Positions 56,132 to 64,000 of a stretch of 64,000 bases of DNA are shown here, piece after piece. The DNA is from Salinivirga cyanobacteriivorans. GTDB taxonomy: Bacteria > Bacteroidota > Bacteroidia > Bacteroidales > Salinivirgaceae. Location: NCBI RefSeq assembly GCF_001443605.1, contig NZ_CP013118.1:1685501-1749500 (forward strand), written 5' to 3'. The position numbers and the translations under genes are program-made. The notes below the pieces were generated by a model that worked only from the letters and a program-made list of their open reading frames with translations, ran no database searches and was not told the DNA's origin. Numbering within the stretch: the first letter of the stretch is position 1; each line of letters starts with the position of its first letter.

Positions 56132-57796
56132 ATGCAGCTTGAAATAATAATTGAAAATAACGGCAATAGAAAATCATACGAACAAGGCACTTGCCTACAG
56201 CACATTGCCGATGATCAATTACCCGACACAAAAAGAAGTATTCTTGGAGCATTTGTAAATAATAAACTCAAGGAGATGAATTACCTTATTTACAAGCCTA
56301 AGATGGTGCGCTTTATCGACATTACAGATCCTGCCGGAAAGCGCATGTATGTGCGTTCAATTTCTTTTGTGCTAATAAAAGCTGCCCGCAAACTATTCCC
56401 CGAAGCAAGAGTAAAAATAGAGCATAGTATATCGAAAGGGTACTATTGTGAATTTGAAAATTTTGGCCGAAAACTGGAGGTTGATGATGTTTCTGCCATT
56501 TATGAAGAAATGCATAAAATAATCAATTCCGATCTGCCCTTCAAAAGAGAAGAGAAACTAACAACTGAAGCCATCGAAATATTTCGTGAGCACGGTCTCG
56601 AAGACAAGGTAAAACTTCTCAAAACCAGGCGCCAGCTATATACCTCTGTCTATTACCTGGATGGGCTGCCTGAATATTTTTATGGTTTTCTGGTCCCTTC
56701 AACCGGGTATTTAAAGGTATTTGCACTCAATAAATATTATGATGGCATGCTGCTGCAAATTCCAAAGCAAAGCAACCCCACAGAAATACATGAAATCATT
56801 CTTCAAGATAAACTTTTTGGCATCTTTCAGGAGTATAAAAACTGGGTAGAAGTTATTGGGATGAGCCATGTTGGTGCACTCAATGAAGCAGCAATAAACG
56901 GAGAGGTGGCAGATATCATAAAAGTGAATGAAGCCCTTCAGGAGAAAAAACTGTCAAAAATTGCAGATCAAATTCATAGCAGAACACAACAACCACGACT
57001 GATACTAATTTCTGGGCCATCGTCATCAGGCAAAACCACATTCTCGAAAAGACTGGCCATACAACTCAAAGTACTGGGATATAAACCCGTAACAATTTCG
57101 CTAGACAATTACTTTGTCAATCGCGAAGATACGCCGCTTGATGAAAACGGAGAATATGATTTTGAAAATATAGAGGCACTTGATATAGAATTTTTCAACC
57201 AACAACTCCTGGACCTTTTTGCAGGAAAGAAAATCGAGCTGCCCAGATTTAGCTTTGAAAAAGGGAAACGTTTTTTCAATGGTGACTACATGCAAATCGA
57301 TGATCAAACCTTTGTAATTGTAGAAGGCATACACGGGCTAAATCCGAACCTGACTCCGCGCATACCAGCCGACCAAAAATATAAAATATATGTCTCAGCA
57401 CTCACAGCACTATGCATGGACAGTCATAACCGTATCCCCACAACAGATAACAGGTTATTACGTCGCATTGTTCGAGATCACCAATACCGAGGTTACAGTG
57501 CAACTGAGACACTTAAAAGGTGGGGCAGTGTTACACGTGGAGAAGCCAAATATATTTTTCCTTTCCAGGAAGAAGCCGACAGCATGTTTAATTCTGCCTT
57601 AATTTTTGAATTAGGCGTCCTGAAAAAATATGCCGAACCAATTCTACAGGAAGTGTTTCCAGATGAGCCCGAATATGCAGAAGCAAACAGACTACTCAAA
57701 TTTTTCAGGTACATTAGTCCTATCTCTGATGATGAAATTCCGCCAACAAGCATTTTAAGGGAATTTTTACATGGTAGTAGTTTCAATTACCATTAA
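56132..57796 (+). CDS. Nucleoside (uridine) kinase with ThrRS-like N-terminal domain
   Basis: A 554-residue cytoplasmic enzyme. Residues 1-230 resemble the TGS and editing-like (TGS/SAD) region of threonyl-tRNA synthetase. Residues about 285-500 are a phosphoribulokinase/uridine kinase domain with Walker A GPSSSGKTTFSKRL near residue 295, plus DNYFVNREDTP and the lid region HNRIPTTDNRLLRR. This architecture is common in Bacteroidetes and Firmicutes and is annotated as nucleoside kinase. Pyrimidine salvage is likely. It is the last gene of the co-directional run and ends 3 bp from a convergent cyclase gene. Confidence 0.92.
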   Translation: MQLEIIIENNGNRKSYEQGTCLQHIADDQLPDTKRSILGAFVNNKLKEMNYLIYKPKMVRFIDITDPAGKRMYVRSISFVLIKAARKLFPEARVKIEHSISKGYYCEFENFGRKLEVDDVSAIYEEMHKIINSDLPFKREEKLTTEAIEIFREHGLEDKVKLLKTRRQLYTSVYYLDGLPEYFYGFLVPSTGYLKVFALNKYYDGMLLQIPKQSNPTEIHEIILQDKLFGIFQEYKNWVEVIGMSHVGALNEAAINGEVADIIKVNEALQEKKLSKIADQIHSRTQQPRLILISGPSSSGKTTFSKRLAIQLKVLGYKPVTISLDNYFVNREDTPLDENGEYDFENIEALDIEFFNQQLLDLFAGKKIELPRFSFEKGKRFFNGDYMQIDDQTFVIVEGIHGLNPNLTPRIPADQKYKIYVSALTALCMDSHNRIPTTDNRLLRRIVRDHQYRGYSATETLKRWGSVTRGEAKYIFPFQEEADSMFNSALIFELGVLKKYAEPILQEVFPDEPEYAEANRLLKFFRYISPISDDEIPPTSILREFLHGSSFNYH

Positions 57797-57799
57797 AAT

Positions 57800-59317
57800 C
57801 TATAACCGCCGTAAAATAGCCTCAAATTTTTTGTTAGGTCTCACTCCAGAAGGGTCATCGGTATATTCAGGCTTTAAACCAACCACAAAAAACATATTTA
57901 CTTTGCCAATATTTTTTACGTTAATCTCCCCTCTTGGAATGCATTCGAAATAATCTTTTACCAAAGCATGGGTTGTTTCCGAAATATTCACCGAGTTTAC
58001 AGCACCGCTGGTTTCCATTCTGGATGCCAGGTTTACAGTGTCCCCCCAAATATCGTAGGCAAACTTTTTTTGGCCGACTACTCCGGCAAATACTTCACCA
58101 GAATGTATTCCGATACGGCACTCCCAAACCGTTTCTTTTTTTAGCATGCGAGGTTTATTATATTCAAAAAGAAATTGTTGTATTTCAAGGGCAGCCATAA
58201 CTGTATTTACATGGTGGCTTTTGTTTTTCATGGGCATTCCGCCGGCACACATATAGGCATCTCCTATGGTCTTAATTTTTTCCAAATAATGTTTTTCTGC
58301 TATTGTATCAAATATGGAAAACAATTCATCGAGGGTATGCACAATTTCAGCAGGTTCATGTTTCTTACAAATTTTGGTAAAACCCTTAAAATCGGCAAAC
58401 ATCACAGTTACAGACTTATGTCGTTTAGGTTTCTTTTTACCTTTCTTAAGCTGATGAGCCACAACTTCTGGGAGAATATTGTGTAATAACTCGTCTGTAC
58501 GTTCTTTTTCACGTGTCAGTTCCTGATGTTGCTCGCTCAACTTATCGCTTTGTGCTTTAAGTTCATGATTAGCATCTGTGAGCTCCTCTGTCATTTTCTG
58601 TAAAGAGGCACTTTGCTCCTCCATCAGTATTTTTGAGGTTTTTAGCCCGGTTATATCGGCCTCAATGGCAACGAGCCATTTTATATTGGTTCCATCAAAA
58701 ACCGGTGAAAGTGTAGTTTGCAAATATCGGATCTCACCATCTGGTGTATGAATAGAAGATAAGTAATCCAAAGACTTCTTAGATTCTTTTAATATTGCAA
58801 TTTTCTTTTCAATTCCTTTAGTGGGACTAAAACTATATAAGTTACGTCCAAATTTTTGAATAAAAGCCTGTTTTTTATATCCATATATTTTCTCAAATGC
58901 CTTGTTCACCCACAATATATCGCCCTTAGCATTAAAAATAATCACGGCATTTTGTATTGCATTCGCCAATTGCATAAGTGATCTGTGCGCAAGCGGTGCC
59001 TGCATAAGGTACTCGATAAAATGCTGTATCTTATCAAACAGATATTCTTGCCCGGGTTCGGGAGGTAATATATCGTCGAGCAAACTATCGGGCAAAGAAT
59101 TCTTCACGCCCCACACAACTGCATTTTCAGGCAATACTATATCATCATTACTATTTGCCTTTTCAACGAGAATCATAAGATCCACTTCTTTGTGTAATCC
59201 TGGATCAGATGAAACATGTAAAAAGTCAATATAAGGAAATTGTTTATGAAAATCGCCGAGTGCAAGTGTATGTGCAGGGTCGAATATAATTACGGTATAA
59301 AGGCCATTGGAAATCAT
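57800..59317 (-). CDS. PAS-containing class III adenylate cyclase
   Basis: A 505-residue signalling enzyme. An N-terminal 110-residue region of unclear fold, possibly a degenerate receiver, precedes a PAS domain (about 115-235, with AVIIFNAKGDILWVN), a coiled coil and a class III nucleotidyl cyclase domain (about 315-495). Metal-binding Asp lies in FADFKGFT and IKTIGDAYM. Lys in that second phrase, with Asp in AYDIWGDTVNLASRME, is the adenine-specific pair, while Asn and Arg there fit transition-state residues. It should make cAMP. No membrane helix is seen. The ATG at 59317 is preferred over the TTG at 59356. Confidence 0.93.
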   Translation of the reverse strand: MISNGLYTVIIFDPAHTLALGDFHKQFPYIDFLHVSSDPGLHKEVDLMILVEKANSNDDIVLPENAVVWGVKNSLPDSLLDDILPPEPGQEYLFDKIQHFIEYLMQAPLAHRSLMQLANAIQNAVIIFNAKGDILWVNKAFEKIYGYKKQAFIQKFGRNLYSFSPTKGIEKKIAILKESKKSLDYLSSIHTPDGEIRYLQTTLSPVFDGTNIKWLVAIEADITGLKTSKILMEEQSASLQKMTEELTDANHELKAQSDKLSEQHQELTREKERTDELLHNILPEVVAHQLKKGKKKPKRHKSVTVMFADFKGFTKICKKHEPAEIVHTLDELFSIFDTIAEKHYLEKIKTIGDAYMCAGGMPMKNKSHHVNTVMAALEIQQFLFEYNKPRMLKKETVWECRIGIHSGEVFAGVVGQKKFAYDIWGDTVNLASRMETSGAVNSVNISETTHALVKDYFECIPRGEINVKNIGKVNMFFVVGLKPEYTDDPSGVRPNKKFEAILRRL

Positions 59318-59650
59318 GAACTTTAAAGATATAAAATATTCTGAATATGGTAGCAAAAAAAGGATTCCGGCTGGAGAACCGAAATCCTGCTAATAATGCG
59401 GAAGAAGCAGGATCGGGTGTCAATCAGATATTGTTTCTCATAGCTGTAAATCTAAATTGATGGCCTATCGGGAAATGTAAAAAATTATTGCAGACAATTG
59501 TAATAAGTTGATTTCTCCCCGAACCTGAAAATTTACCATGGTTGGTAAATTACATCCAAAGTAACATAGCTGTTAAACGGGTATTACTATTTTACTTTTC
59601 ATATAATAGACACAAAAAAATAGAATGGTTGTAAAAAAAAGTAAAGTTTT
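59318..59650. other. Intergenic region with two hairpins, no gene
   Basis: No coding frame is credible. A hairpin at 59361-59388 is described separately. A second at 59530-59551 pairs AATTTACC with GGTAAATT, an imperfect palindrome with a small loop. The region would carry the cyclase leader and the 3' end of the PKD/T9SS transcript. Confidence 0.6.
59361..59388 (-). terminator. Hairpin with T run just before the cyclase gene
   Basis: AGGATTTCGG and CCGGAATCCT (minus strand) pair with one mismatch around an eight-base loop, followed by six T and then the cyclase start 44 bp on. It may end the upstream PKD/T9SS transcript or act as a leader attenuator of the cyclase gene. Confidence 0.6.
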
Positions 59651-61081
59651 TTATTTTAAAAAGACAGCCCCCCCTGAAAGCTCATTTTCAGCGATATACC
59701 GAACAAGATATGTTCCTTTATCAATATCGCTTGTTTCAATGTTGGCATTTTTCTGGCCATGAAGAAAGATCTCTTTTAGCAAAGACCCTTTAATATCATA
59801 AATCTGGATATTATGCAATGAGAATTTCGAACGAATACGAAGCACATCTTTAACTGGCATTGGAGAGAGTGTTAATTCATTTTCGTTAAAAGTTAAATCT
59901 TCTAGCCCAACCAGGGGGTTAATCTGGGTAGTGCCAACTTTAAACTCGGTAGTTACTTCCGGATCAAAATCACCATCAAAATTAACTCTAAACGGATACG
60001 ATACCTTTCCTGGTGATTCTGGCAAAACAAAGTAAGTTCCTGATGGTAGATTTTCAAAATCAAATTTACCCTCTTTTACCCGGGCAAAATCAATGGGCTC
60101 TTGTGATTCATCTAGAAGGTAAACGGTTATGGGTAAGGTTATGGCTTCGTCATGATGAATATATCCGTGAATTTCATTGAATCCATGTGGCACAAAGTCA
60201 GATTCCAACGTAACAAGCACCAGGTCTCTGATCTCATGACCAATACTGAGCACCTCTGCATCCTGCCAATAATAGGCATTGCCCAAATAGGTAGGCAATA
60301 ACCTCGGTGAGTAATTGCTAATACTAAAATCCGGCACTAATTTTAGCAGGTATTTTGTTTGTGATTCACACCAAAAATGAAACTTGCCCTGGGCATCCGG
60401 AACAATTGTATTTATTACACTATTTTGGTGAGAATCAAACCCGATAAGCCAAATAAATGCATTAGAGAGATAATTGTCATTGGTCTCAATACGTCCTCTG
60501 ACATAGCTTTCTGGCCCGACCAATACCTCTTTGGCAGCAGTATCGATACAACCCAGAGGATTTTGCATGATCAGACTTACATTATAAACGCCTTGCTCCT
60601 CAAATCGATGTTCCGGCTCACTACTTGTACTTGTTTCGCCATCGCCAAAATGCCATTCGTAAGTACTAAATTCATTGGCTTGAGTAATTGGGATAAATGA
60701 AAAATTATATTCCGATTGTGGCCTGACTGTAAACTTAGAATCACAAGCTATTGGGGCCAGATTATGGCATATCCTAAAATCGATCTCAAAAACAGTATGC
60801 TTTTCCAGATTTACTGAATCTGTGTAAGTGTCCCAAAACCCACAAAAACCAATTGTTTTAATATACAGCAGATCTTTCTCACTATTCAGTTCAAAAAAGT
60901 ATCCTCCGGCTTCATTGGTTACAGTTTTATCTAAAAAACCATTTTCATCATATAAATACACAGGATGTTCCTGAAGCGGATCGCCCTGCATTTTTGATAC
61001 ATTGCCCCTAATTTCCACTTGTGCAATGGAAGTCAGCTTCAATAGCATCAAAAAAACCAATATAACAACCCGAAAAACCAT
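59651..61081 (-). CDS. PKD-domain surface protein with T9SS sorting domain
   Basis: A 476-residue exported protein. A signal peptide is followed by a carboxypeptidase-regulatory-like beta domain (about 22-110), a PKD domain (about 120-190, with YEWHFGDGETS), further beta-sandwich regions and a type A T9SS C-terminal domain (LTLSPMPVKDVLRI, then YDIKGSLLKEI). It should be secreted by the type IX route and stay on the surface. It starts 9 bp after the barrel gene stop, which points to co-expression with that barrel and the sigma factor. Ligand unknown. Confidence 0.9.
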   Translation of the reverse strand: MVFRVVILVFLMLLKLTSIAQVEIRGNVSKMQGDPLQEHPVYLYDENGFLDKTVTNEAGGYFFELNSEKDLLYIKTIGFCGFWDTYTDSVNLEKHTVFEIDFRICHNLAPIACDSKFTVRPQSEYNFSFIPITQANEFSTYEWHFGDGETSTSSEPEHRFEEQGVYNVSLIMQNPLGCIDTAAKEVLVGPESYVRGRIETNDNYLSNAFIWLIGFDSHQNSVINTIVPDAQGKFHFWCESQTKYLLKLVPDFSISNYSPRLLPTYLGNAYYWQDAEVLSIGHEIRDLVLVTLESDFVPHGFNEIHGYIHHDEAITLPITVYLLDESQEPIDFARVKEGKFDFENLPSGTYFVLPESPGKVSYPFRVNFDGDFDPEVTTEFKVGTTQINPLVGLEDLTFNENELTLSPMPVKDVLRIRSKFSLHNIQIYDIKGSLLKEIFLHGQKNANIETSDIDKGTYLVRYIAENELSGGAVFLK

Positions 61082-61090
61082 CCCCCTAAA

Positions 61091-62122
61091 TTAGTAAAAA
61101 ATATAACCCAAAGCAACTCCAAAACGCATATTTCTGTGCGCAACTACCTGATCGTTACGGTATATACTAAACAGCGAATATCGAATGGCCGGGGTTAGTG
61201 TAATGGCTTTTGATGAACTTATATTGTATTTTAGCCGAAACCTCAAAGCGGCATCAAAATTTACACGGTGAAAATATTTTTCATCGAGTTGTTTTAAAAA
61301 ATGCGACCTATTAATAACTTTCCCCCTCACCCTGGCAAGCCAGGTTAAATAAAAACCAGACTCGAGAGCCAATTCAAAGGGTCGGAAAACGAAATTATAA
61401 CCAAATAAGAATGGCATTTCCAGATAAAAATATCTATTCGTAAAATGGAGAGATTTATTGACACTACTGGTATCGTAATCCACCTGCCTCACAGTATCAT
61501 AAATGGTCATATTAAAAGTATCGACATGCATTATATACACAGTATCAGGTAGTTGGTCAGTATCTAAGAAGTAGGCAGTATCAATTATTACCGAATCGTA
61601 CGTATAAGGAACATGGCTTATGGTACTATCTAATTCTGATATTTTATACTTACCATCAATTTCGGTTCTAAAATAGCTCATATTGAGCCCTGAACGCACA
61701 TAAAAATTTTCATAAGGAATAAAGGTGTTCACATAAGCTCCAAAGCCTGTTGTATGCTGATACGCATCCTGTTTATTTAGCAAGGACTTATTTACAAAGC
61801 TATTATTAAAATAATATGAAATTCCGGTTTCGATCCAGGGTCGATATGTAAAGGGTGCATCAATCTTAGTTGCAGGAAGTACAATCCTGGGAGGATCAGA
61901 CAGTAATGACTTCAGGCTTGCTTCGCGAACAGATAACCTGTCAGTCAACCACAAGGTATCGTAAATAATTATTTTGCGGTAAACTTGTGGTTTGTTATCT
62001 ACAATTGTGTCGAAATAAACGGTATCAGACCGAATAGAGGGATTTTGTTGGGAATAGGCTATATTTGCCAGCAATACAGTGCTCACCAATATTAAGCTTA
62101 TCTTTCCCTGTCCGTTGAACAT
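61091..62122 (-). CDS. Outer-membrane beta-barrel protein of unknown function
   Basis: A 343-residue exported protein with a signal peptide (MFNGQGKISLILVSTVLLA). A segment rich in tyrosine and threonine strands (DTVYFDTIVDNK) follows, and the last two thirds are amphipathic strands ending in an aromatic residue, the usual outer-membrane barrel signature (GVALGYIFY). No family name is certain; it looks like the porin-like barrels paired with surface proteins in Bacteroidetes. It is 9 bp upstream of the PKD/T9SS gene and 113 bp downstream of the sigma factor gene. I infer it helps transport or anchor its neighbour. Confidence 0.82.
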   Translation of the reverse strand: MFNGQGKISLILVSTVLLANIAYSQQNPSIRSDTVYFDTIVDNKPQVYRKIIIYDTLWLTDRLSVREASLKSLLSDPPRIVLPATKIDAPFTYRPWIETGISYYFNNSFVNKSLLNKQDAYQHTTGFGAYVNTFIPYENFYVRSGLNMSYFRTEIDGKYKISELDSTISHVPYTYDSVIIDTAYFLDTDQLPDTVYIMHVDTFNMTIYDTVRQVDYDTSSVNKSLHFTNRYFYLEMPFLFGYNFVFRPFELALESGFYLTWLARVRGKVINRSHFLKQLDEKYFHRVNFDAALRFRLKYNISSSKAITLTPAIRYSLFSIYRNDQVVAHRNMRFGVALGYIFY

Positions 62123-62235
62123 AAATCCCCTGATTAAAAAGTAACTAAATTAAGTTTCTTTTTTCTATTCAGAGAATAACAAGCCATTTTTTATTAAAAA
62201 ACAGACAGATTTACTGGCGAATAAAACCTAAAAAT

Positions 62236-63282
62236 CTATTTCAGAGAGTCAACAACCCTTACATGTTCATAAATAGTTACAGTATCAACAGATTCTTTTG
62301 TTGGTATTGGGGTGTTAACCTTTACGGGACGTTTTTCAAACTGATCAACAGGAACTTGTATGAAACTATCCAGGTCAATTGGATTTAACACCGGATGCAT
62401 GCGTAGGTTAATTGTTTCGATTTGCTTCTTGCTGGCAACTTCTGCCTCCGGAAGTAGCATAAAAGTGATGGCTGAAGTACCCAAAACAAAAGCACTTGTA
62501 TAGGTTATGAGGTGGGCTTTTATATGGCTGAGTGCACTATTAATAATATTTACTGAAGTTGATATTGTATTTACTCCGGCAGCAGATTTTCCGGCAATTG
62601 CAGTCATATCCATCGGAGGTGGCGTTACATTAGCCTTATCAATATTTCCTTTCACATATTTATCCACATACGAATAACGCGTTCCCGGTAATAAGAAGGC
62701 AAATATAGATAGTTTCTTTATGTTTTTTCTTTTCATTTCAGCGTATCTCATTAGCTGTTTATGTAATAATACCCTGGCTCTTTTAAGCTGGGTTTTTGAG
62801 GTACTTGAAGAAATCTCGAGCTCTTCGGCAATTTCTTTGTGTTTTTTCTTTTCAAAAACATAAAGATTAAATACTGCTCGTGCTTTAACGGGCAATTCCT
62901 GCAAACATTTAAACACATCTTCATGCGACAATTCTGCATCGAGCATTAACTTGCGTTCTTCGGACAAATTCTCGTAGTCTACTTCAATCTCCTGCTCATT
63001 TATATCATCAAAAGTCTCGTGGTAATCAGGTGTGAACCTGTTGGTGCGCAATTTATTTATAGCCACACTCACCACAATTCTTTTTAACCATCCTTCAAAA
63101 GAGCCTTTACCTTTATATTGCGGAAGCCGTTCAAATATCCGAATAAAACTATCGTGTAACAAGTCTTCTGCTTCGGCATATGAACTGCTATAGCGCAAAC
63201 AAATCTTAAAAAGCACAGGCGCGTAATCAGTATAAATTTCTTGCAAATTGTAATTCACAGCAATAATATTTTTTACTTTCAC
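62236..63282 (-). CDS. ECF sigma factor with C-terminal transmembrane tail
   Basis: A 348-residue sigma-70 family protein. Sigma2 (about 15-85) has AEAEDLLHDSFIRIFER and SFEGWLKRIV. Sigma4 (about 125-180) has LPVKARAVFNLYVFEKKKHKEIAEEL, here continuous in sequence. Beyond a normal ECF end, a 165-residue extension includes a hydrophobic segment (about 258-277) and a Pro/Thr-rich periplasmic tail. The start is GTG at 63282; no ATG lies before the sigma domain. A membrane-tethered sigma factor could be released by proteolysis, but that is inference. The adjacent barrel and PKD surface genes may be its targets. Confidence 0.9.
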   Translation of the reverse strand: MKVKNIIAVNYNLQEIYTDYAPVLFKICLRYSSSYAEAEDLLHDSFIRIFERLPQYKGKGSFEGWLKRIVVSVAINKLRTNRFTPDYHETFDDINEQEIEVDYENLSEERKLMLDAELSHEDVFKCLQELPVKARAVFNLYVFEKKKHKEIAEELEISSSTSKTQLKRARVLLHKQLMRYAEMKRKNIKKLSIFAFLLPGTRYSYVDKYVKGNIDKANVTPPPMDMTAIAGKSAAGVNTISTSVNIINSALSHIKAHLITYTSAFVLGTSAITFMLLPEAEVASKKQIETINLRMHPVLNPIDLDSFIQVPVDQFEKRPVKVNTPIPTKESVDTVTIYEHVRVVDSLK

Positions 63283-63340
63283 GCGCTCACTTCTAAATTA
63301 GAGACACATAAAAGCAAAATGGTTGTAACTAAAACATGTA

Positions 63341-64000
63341 TTATTTCTGGTTTTTTATAATTGCCGCATTTCTCCCTGTTTTAATACCCTCTCTCCTGGC
63401 AGAATAAAAATCATCATGGAGCATAAAGGTACACATTTTTGCTTGTTCTATTGAAATATCGGCCACACCCATATAAATTAACTGCATATAATTGGCTTTC
63501 CACAGATTGAGCAAATATTTACCGTTAATTTTTGGTTTGAAGAACAAATCAACATTATGTCCTGCTTCAAAAAATGCATCAAACACATCAGCACCTACTT
63601 CATAAACTTCTGGTGAAATTGACGGACCAATCCCCACGGACAATTCATATGGCTTGGTTCCAAAATTCACCTGCATGGCCCGTATGGTTTTTGCTACAAT
63701 CCGTGCATTTGTGCCGCGCCACCCTGCATGCACAGCACCAATTGCTTTTTTCGCCCTGTCAAACAACAAAATGGGGACACAATCCGCAGTCACAACACCC
63801 AGAGCTAAATTTGTTTCGTTTGTAATAAGTGCATCTGTATTGCTAAATGAATGATCGGGATTGCCACTTGTGACAAGTCCAACATTGGAAGTATGTTGTT
63901 GGTCAGGAAAAACCAGATGTTCAGAAGGAATATCTAAACAAGCGGCGATTTTATTGCGGTTGCCCTCACCATTTACCTTATGCATATCAAAAGGTTTTTT
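63341..64000 (-). CDS. pgeF: Peptidoglycan editing factor PgeF (5' end beyond window)
   Basis: The visible 219 residues belong to the multicopper-polyphenol-oxidase-like (YfiH/PgeF) family, now linked to removing wrong L-Ser from muropeptides and also reported to act on purine nucleosides. Metal ligands are visible: His in PDQQHTSNV, Cys in VVTADCVPILL and His in AVHAGWRGTNA. The reading frame stays open to position 64000 (KKPFD before the first ATG), and family members are about 30-50 residues longer at the N-terminus, so the start lies outside the window. It is 58 bp upstream of the sigma factor gene, so a joint transcript is possible. Confidence 0.92.
   Translation of the reverse strand, partial: KKPFDMHKVNGEGNRNKIAACLDIPSEHLVFPDQQHTSNVGLVTSGNPDHSFSNTDALITNETNLALGVVTADCVPILLFDRAKKAIGAVHAGWRGTNARIVAKTIRAMQVNFGTKPYELSVGIGPSISPEVYEVGADVFDAFFEAGHNVDLFFKPKINGKYLLNLWKANYMQLIYMGVADISIEQAKMCTFMLHDDFYSARREGIKTGRNAAIIKNQK

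Noticed and set aside
1..64000. CRISPR arrays, tRNA or rRNA genes, prophage and intact insertion sequences
   Set aside because: None could be seen in the intergenic regions or in the coding content; absence by eye is not proof for small RNAs.

Overview
The window reads as a chromosomal segment of a Bacteroidota (Bacteroidetes) bacterium, probably an aquatic Bacteroidales or Marinilabiliales relative. The order-level guess is weak. Support comes from type IX secretion (T9SS) C-terminal sorting domains on two secreted proteins, a fused SecDF, a fused ResB-CcsA (System II) cytochrome c assembly protein, Bacteroidetes-specific families (DUF5777 barrel, DUF6427 membrane protein, TIGR02757, DUF4878), a TAnnTTTG-type -7 box, moderately low GC and few strong Shine-Dalgarno sites. 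I see no rRNA, tRNA, CRISPR array, phage or intact insertion sequence.

Layout. 1-840: no intact gene; a roughly 244-bp nested inverted-repeat element and a terminator. 841-12342: a giant alpha-2-macroglobulin, purD with a DUF6427 membrane protein, a DUF1858 protein, a TPR protein and a family 2 glycosyltransferase. 12395-20922: a respiratory c-type cytochrome island with a b-type cytochrome, a seven-haem tail-anchored cytochrome, a monohaem cytochrome, a DUF5777 outer-membrane barrel, a monohaem lipoprotein and a six-haem lipoprotein. The six-haem gene diverges from an FNR-like regulator, which is followed by the cytochrome c assembly gene ccsBA. Both the six-haem gene and the regulator carry one in-frame stop codon. 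21079-29615: a beta-helix lipoprotein, a degenerate membrane-tethered receiver, a class III aminotransferase, a LytTR regulator and a T9SS-exported subtilisin. 29628-32932: nucleotide-sugar genes rfbD, rfbC, rfbA and a UDP-glucuronate decarboxylase. 33244-43751: housekeeping and envelope genes, including trmN6, a LolD-like ATPase, secDF, saccharopine dehydrogenase and a secreted bleomycin-hydrolase-type peptidase.

43813-57796 is one co-directional run with gaps of 0-49 bp. It holds an aminotransferase, an AsnB-type amidotransferase, a GT4 glycosyltransferase, an outer-membrane polysaccharide exporter, a Wzc-like tyrosine kinase with a YG-repeat tail, a WecA/MraY-type initiating transferase, a lytic transglycosylase, uvrA and a nucleoside kinase. 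It looks like a compact exopolysaccharide operon with DNA-repair and nucleotide genes at its 3' end. 57800-64000 (minus strand) holds a PAS-adenylate cyclase, then an ECF sigma factor with its own membrane-spanning tail, an outer-membrane barrel and a PKD/T9SS surface protein, and finally a 5'-truncated pgeF.

The most interesting part is 12.4-20.9 kb. It could encode a complete trans-envelope electron conduit from the quinone pool (split CbcL-like b/c cytochromes) through the periplasm to an outer-membrane barrel and haem lipoproteins, about 15 c-haems in all. Its putative oxygen sensor and its largest outer-membrane cytochrome are each interrupted by a nonsense codon. The ECF-sigma/barrel/PKD cassette at 59.6-63.3 kb is the second candidate for an undescribed system.
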